Source: a virus
Virus record (IMG/VR): IMGVR_UViG_3300042887_002090
Span: 1-22,007 of that record
Length of the DNA: 22,007 bases
Strand: one strand, 5' to 3'
Positions 21,915 to 22,007 of this stretch are shown in pieces. Position 1 is the stretch's first letter; the number at the start of each line of letters is the position of its first letter. Under the pieces are notes generated by a model. It was not told the DNA's origin. It saw only the letters and a program-made list of their open reading frames with translations, and made no database searches. A program made the translations under genes and the position numbers.

Positions 21915-22007
21915 TTACATCTTATCATTGTAGTAATTAAATTCTCCGATAAAGTAACGGTCTTTTTCTTTTTGGGGCTTTTTGACCGACTTAGCAAAGA
22001 AGTTTAG
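21915..22007 (-). CDS. C-terminal end of a gene cut by the window edge
   Basis: The last 30 codons of a minus-strand gene run off the window, reading FFAKSVKKPQKEKDRYFIGE near the edge and ending FNYYNDKM at TAA 21917-21915. It precedes the portal block, where large terminase is usually found, so terminase is a positional guess only. Confidence 0.5.
   Translation of the reverse strand, partial: LNFFAKSVKKPQKEKDRYFIGEFNYYNDKM

Noticed and set aside
1-22007. Systematic sequencing error at CGG
   Set aside because: About 65 out-of-frame CGG triplets in coding strands are not tied to any broken frame, so the triplet itself does not cause indels. Read data are still needed.
1-22007. tRNA genes, CRISPR arrays, insertion sequences, attachment sites
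   Set aside because: No cloverleaf-like sequence, regular spaced repeats, transposase or integrase was seen.

Overview
The window is part of the genome of an AT-rich tailed bacteriophage, most likely podovirus-like. A minus-strand structural block runs from about 21.9 kb down to 2.5 kb. In order of transcription it holds the end of an upstream gene, small basic proteins, a P22-type portal, a scaffold, the major capsid protein, a head decoration-like protein, tail adaptors, receptor-binding candidates, internal virion proteins, a holin and a secreted muramidase. No tRNA, replication gene, integrase or CRISPR array is visible. The host is not shown directly. A leaderless regulator gene and an HTH protein of a type common in actinophages point weakly to a planktonic low-GC actinobacterium (inference).

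Left region (26-2564, plus strand): a tight operon of two small unknown proteins, a PDDEXK/Holliday-junction-resolvase-like nuclease, an M15/VanY-type peptidase endolysin, a sigma-70-region-4-like regulator, a small acidic protein and an HTH protein. The last has its own consensus promoter positioned for a leaderless mRNA. The operon converges on, and overlaps by 89 bp, the minus-strand lysis genes.

Main discovery candidate: three consecutive genes (nuclease, endolysin, sigma-like) are each split into two frames, always by a +1 shift, and always exactly at an in-frame CGG codon (CAA-CGG-T, TGG-CGG-A, TTG-CGG-A). Skipping the C gives a Gly codon (GGT/GGA/GGA). In the peptidase this restores the conserved SxHxxGxAxD zinc-site motif, and in the sigma-like protein the HTH-turn Gly. 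Reading every other recognised gene on both strands by hand, I found no in-frame CGG at all, although the trinucleotide occurs about 65 times out of frame in the coding strands. CGT, CGC, CGA, AGA and AGG are all used for Arg. The simplest reading is that CGG is unassigned or starved for tRNA in this phage-host pair and is used as a programmed +1 frameshift signal. No Shine-Dalgarno-like stimulator or strong downstream structure is evident.

Right region (2476-22007, minus strand): most genes abut or overlap, often as TAATG, so they are translationally coupled. Hairpins lie between the capsid, decoration and tail genes, where expression levels would need to step. The capsid gene uses more C-ending codons than its neighbours, as expected for a very highly expressed gene.
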